Source of the DNA: Bifidobacteriaceae bacterium
GTDB lineage: Bacteria > Actinomycetota > Actinomycetes > Actinomycetales > WQXJ01
Direction of reading: 5' to 3'
Length of the DNA: 7,223 nucleotides
Assembly: GCA_031278665.1 (NCBI GenBank)
Contig: JAITKC010000022.1
Location: 1 to 7,223 of the forward strand
Part shown: in pieces, positions 5,923-7,223 of the stretch
Numbering within the stretch: position 1 is the first letter of the stretch
How the letters are laid out: each line of letters opens with the position of its first letter
Made by a program: the position numbers and the translations under genes
Notes under the pieces: model-generated
Databases searched by the model: none
What the model was told of the DNA's origin: nothing
What the model saw: the letters and a program-made list of their open reading frames with translations, nothing else

Positions 5923-6302
5923 GCTTCCAGGTCCCCCGCCACGGCCCGCAGCAGCCCGGCGACTTTGGCGGCCGAGCGCCTTTCCGGATAGCGGCCGCGG
6001 CGCAGACTGTTGGAGGTCTCGTCCAGCACCTTGATCAGGTCTTCGATGATGACGACCATGTCCTCGGGATTCTTCCGGTGGGCCTTGGCCACCGACGGCG
6101 GCGCCGCCACCAAACGAACCGCCAGCGCCGACGGGCCGCGTTTGCCGTCGGCGACGTCGTACTCGACTTTGGCGCCCGGGCGCGGCGCCGCGGCGCCCGC
6201 CGGCAGCGCGCTGGCGTGCAAGAACACATCGCTGCCGTCTTCGCCGGTGATAAAACCAAAACCGCGGCCCTCGTCAAAGAACCTGACCTTGCCGGTGGGC
6301 AC
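5919..6302 (-). CDS. Cold-shock-domain protein with helical C-terminal extension
   Basis: A 127-residue cytoplasmic protein. Residues 1-66 form a CspA-like cold-shock domain that binds single-stranded RNA or DNA, with G5-K-V-R-F-F, RNP1 as R13-G-F-G-F-I18, and RNP2 as V26-F-L-H-A30. Residues about 74-127 are an extra, probably helical region (P79-E-D-M-V-V-I-I-E-D-L-I-K-V-L-D, then R101-R-G-R-Y-P-E) absent from ordinary 67-residue Csp proteins but seen in a longer actinobacterial type. This part may mediate dimerisation or partner binding. Start is GTG at 6300-6302, with AGGAGG five bases upstream. The gene is first in a coupled pair with DUF3027 and divergent from the response regulator. Whether it is cold-inducible cannot be told; no symbol is assigned because csp paralogues cannot be told apart here. 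Confidence 0.92.
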   Translation of the reverse strand: MPTGKVRFFDEGRGFGFITGEDGSDVFLHASALPAGAAAPRPGAKVEYDVADGKRGPSALAVRLVAAPPSVAKAHRKNPEDMVVIIEDLIKVLDETSNSLRRGRYPERRSAAKVAGLLRAVAGDLEA

Positions 6303-6307
6303 GCGAA

Positions 6308-6313
6308 CCTCCT
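6308..6313 (-). promoter_or_regulatory. Strong Shine-Dalgarno of the cold-shock gene
   Basis: The minus strand reads AGGAGG, followed by five bases and GTG at 6302. It decides the GTG start and contrasts with the genes here that lack any ribosome binding site. I see no convincing promoter for this gene; TAGCCT on the minus strand near 6350 is only a weak possibility. Confidence 0.75.
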
Positions 6314-6453
6314 AGAGCATATGAGCGGACGAAAACGATCACCTAAGGCTACCCGCTCGCCCGGTGTTCCGCCCATCGCGGGGCCCCGGCCCTAAAAAGC
6401 GGAACGGCGCGGCCGGGCGCGCGGGCCAGCCGGCGTCATCGGACACGGGCATT

Positions 6454-6471
6454 TCACAGCTTTCTATCAGG
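6454..6471 (+). promoter_or_regulatory. Candidate PhoP-box operator upstream of the response regulator
   Basis: TCACAGC at 6454-6460 is identical to the half-site bound by Mycobacterium tuberculosis PhoP, whose known target is two such heptamers as a direct repeat separated by four bases. Here four bases later comes TATCAGG (6465-6471), matching four of seven positions, so the second half is degenerate. An 11-base step upstream, ACACGGG (6443-6449) also matches four of seven. The site overlaps the expected -35 region of the regulator promoter, as fits autoregulation. Half-site identity is seen; binding is inferred. Confidence 0.45.
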
Positions 6472-6478
6472 GCGCTTG

Positions 6479-6484
6479 TAGACT
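6479..6484 (+). promoter_or_regulatory. Candidate -10 element of the response regulator gene
   Basis: TAGACT fits the TAnnnT pattern and lies 30 bases upstream of the ATG, implying a leader of about 24 bases. No -35 hexamer resembles TTGACA; the PhoP-box-like site occupies that region, which would suit an activator-dependent or autorepressed promoter. No clear Shine-Dalgarno precedes the ATG. Confidence 0.35.
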
Positions 6485-6514
6485 CCACCCAGGCTTACCC
6501 GCAAGACTGTGTTT

Positions 6515-7223
6515 ATGACGCCCCCCGTGATCGCGAAACTCCTGGTAGTCGACGACGAGCCAAATATCCGCGACCTCTTGGCAACCTCCTTGAAATTCGC
6601 CGGCTTCGACGTGGCGACGGCGGCCACCGGCGGCGAGGCCGTCACGACGGCTTTGGACATCCGGCCGGACTTGCTGGTGCTCGACGTCATGCTGCCGGAC
6701 ATGGACGGGTTCGAGGTGACGCGTCGGCTGCGCGGCTACGGCGAAGCCGTGCCGGTGCTGTTCCTGACGGCCCGCGACCAAATCGAGGACAAACTGCACG
6801 GGCTGACCGTCGGCGGCGACGACTACGTCACCAAGCCATTCAGCCTCGAGGAGGTGATCGCCCGCATCAAAGCGGTGCTGCGACGCACCCGGCGCTCGGC
6901 CGACGAACTCGAGGACGCCGTGCTGCGGGTCGGCGACCTCGAACTCGACGACGACTCGCACGAAGTCCGGCGGGCCGGAATCGAGATCGACTTGTCGCCG
7001 ACTGAGTTCAAACTGCTGCGCTATTTGATGGTCAACGCCGGACACGTGTTGTCCAAGACCCAAATCCTCGACCACGTTTGGGAGTACAACTGGGCCGGCG
7101 ACAACGGGATTGTCGAGAGTTACGTGTCCTACCTGCGGCGCAAACTCGACGTCAAACCGGAGGGATCGGAGCTGCCGGGGCTGATCCAAACCAAGCGCGG
7201 CATCGGCTACGTCTTGCGCCCGG
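6515..7223 (+). CDS. phoP: PhoP-like OmpR/PhoB-family response regulator, 3' end cut by the window
   Basis: A two-component transcription factor. Residues about 8-122 are a receiver domain with the acidic pair D13-D14, phosphorylation site D57, switch residue T85, and K107 in Y104-V-T-K-P-F. After a short R/E/D linker, the winged-helix DNA-binding domain starts near residue 138 and contains L-S-P-T-E-F-K-L-L-R-Y, V-L-S-K-T-Q-I-L-D-H-V-W, V-E-S-Y-V-S-Y-L-R-R-K and R-G-I-G-Y-V-L. The receiver (F-L-T-A-R-D, G-G-D-D-Y-V-T-K-P-F-S-L-E-E) and the effector helices are close to M. tuberculosis PhoP as I remember it, a regulator of envelope lipids, acid response and virulence. The symbol is by similarity. 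Start is ATG at 6515, the first start in frame before the receiver. About 236 codons are present with no stop; by family length only a few are missing. A histidine kinase is expected just beyond the window. Target genes are unknown. Confidence 0.9.
   Translation, partial: MTPPVIAKLLVVDDEPNIRDLLATSLKFAGFDVATAATGGEAVTTALDIRPDLLVLDVMLPDMDGFEVTRRLRGYGEAVPVLFLTARDQIEDKLHGLTVGGDDYVTKPFSLEEVIARIKAVLRRTRRSADELEDAVLRVGDLELDDDSHEVRRAGIEIDLSPTEFKLLRYLMVNAGHVLSKTQILDHVWEYNWAGDNGIVESYVSYLRRKLDVKPEGSELPGLIQTKRGIGYVLRP

Noticed and set aside
6467..7189. 240-codon minus-strand open frame opposite the response regulator
   Set aside because: The plus strand carries every receiver and winged-helix signature residue; the antisense translation has no recognisable domain.

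Overview
The window looks like chromosomal DNA of a high-GC actinobacterium (Actinomycetota). The reasons are GC-rich codon use, frequent GTG/TTG starts, probable leaderless starts, and a gene set (DUF2530, DUF3027, an extended cold-shock protein, a PhoP-like regulator) typical of that phylum. I cannot name a genus from this sequence. No tRNA, rRNA, CRISPR array, transposase or integrase was seen.

Layout, left to right. (1) Bases 1-1776 form an accessory-looking cell-surface segment on the minus strand: a large lipoprotein of unknown function (99-1265), and upstream of it a small secreted-type protein with a peptidoglycan-binding fold (1339-1743). The signal peptide of the second gene has no usable start codon, and its open frame ends exactly where the next gene stops. 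(2) Bases 1773-4806, minus strand, hold two transporters: an MFS exporter of the MFS_3/EntS-like type (1773-3113) and an NCS2 purine permease of the AzgA/PbuG type (3349-4806). (3) At 4807-4906 a 100-bp divergent promoter region with two dyads separates the permease from a small two-helix membrane protein, DUF2530 (4907-5122, plus). (4) At 5119-6302, minus strand, a translationally coupled pair encodes a cold-shock-domain protein with a helical C-terminal extension and a DUF3027 zinc-ribbon-like protein. Its end overlaps DUF2530 tail to tail in a shared CTAG. A 27-bp perfect palindrome just inside DUF3027 could terminate both transcripts. (5) From 6515 to the right edge, plus strand, is an OmpR/PhoB-family response regulator very like mycobacterial PhoP, cut by the window end. 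Its upstream region has a sequence matching one half-site of the mycobacterial PhoP box.

How the genes may work together. The csp-DUF3027-DUF2530-NCS2 permease-MFS neighbourhood is, from memory, a recurring order in actinobacteria, so this part is probably core genome. The left 1.78 kb differs in character and may have been joined to it by a rearrangement at about 1776. I see no convincing new defence or mobile system. The most informative signals are regulatory (palindromic bidirectional terminator, candidate PhoP autoregulatory site, leaderless promoters, dyads at the purine permease) and the broken gene start at the 1.78-kb junction.
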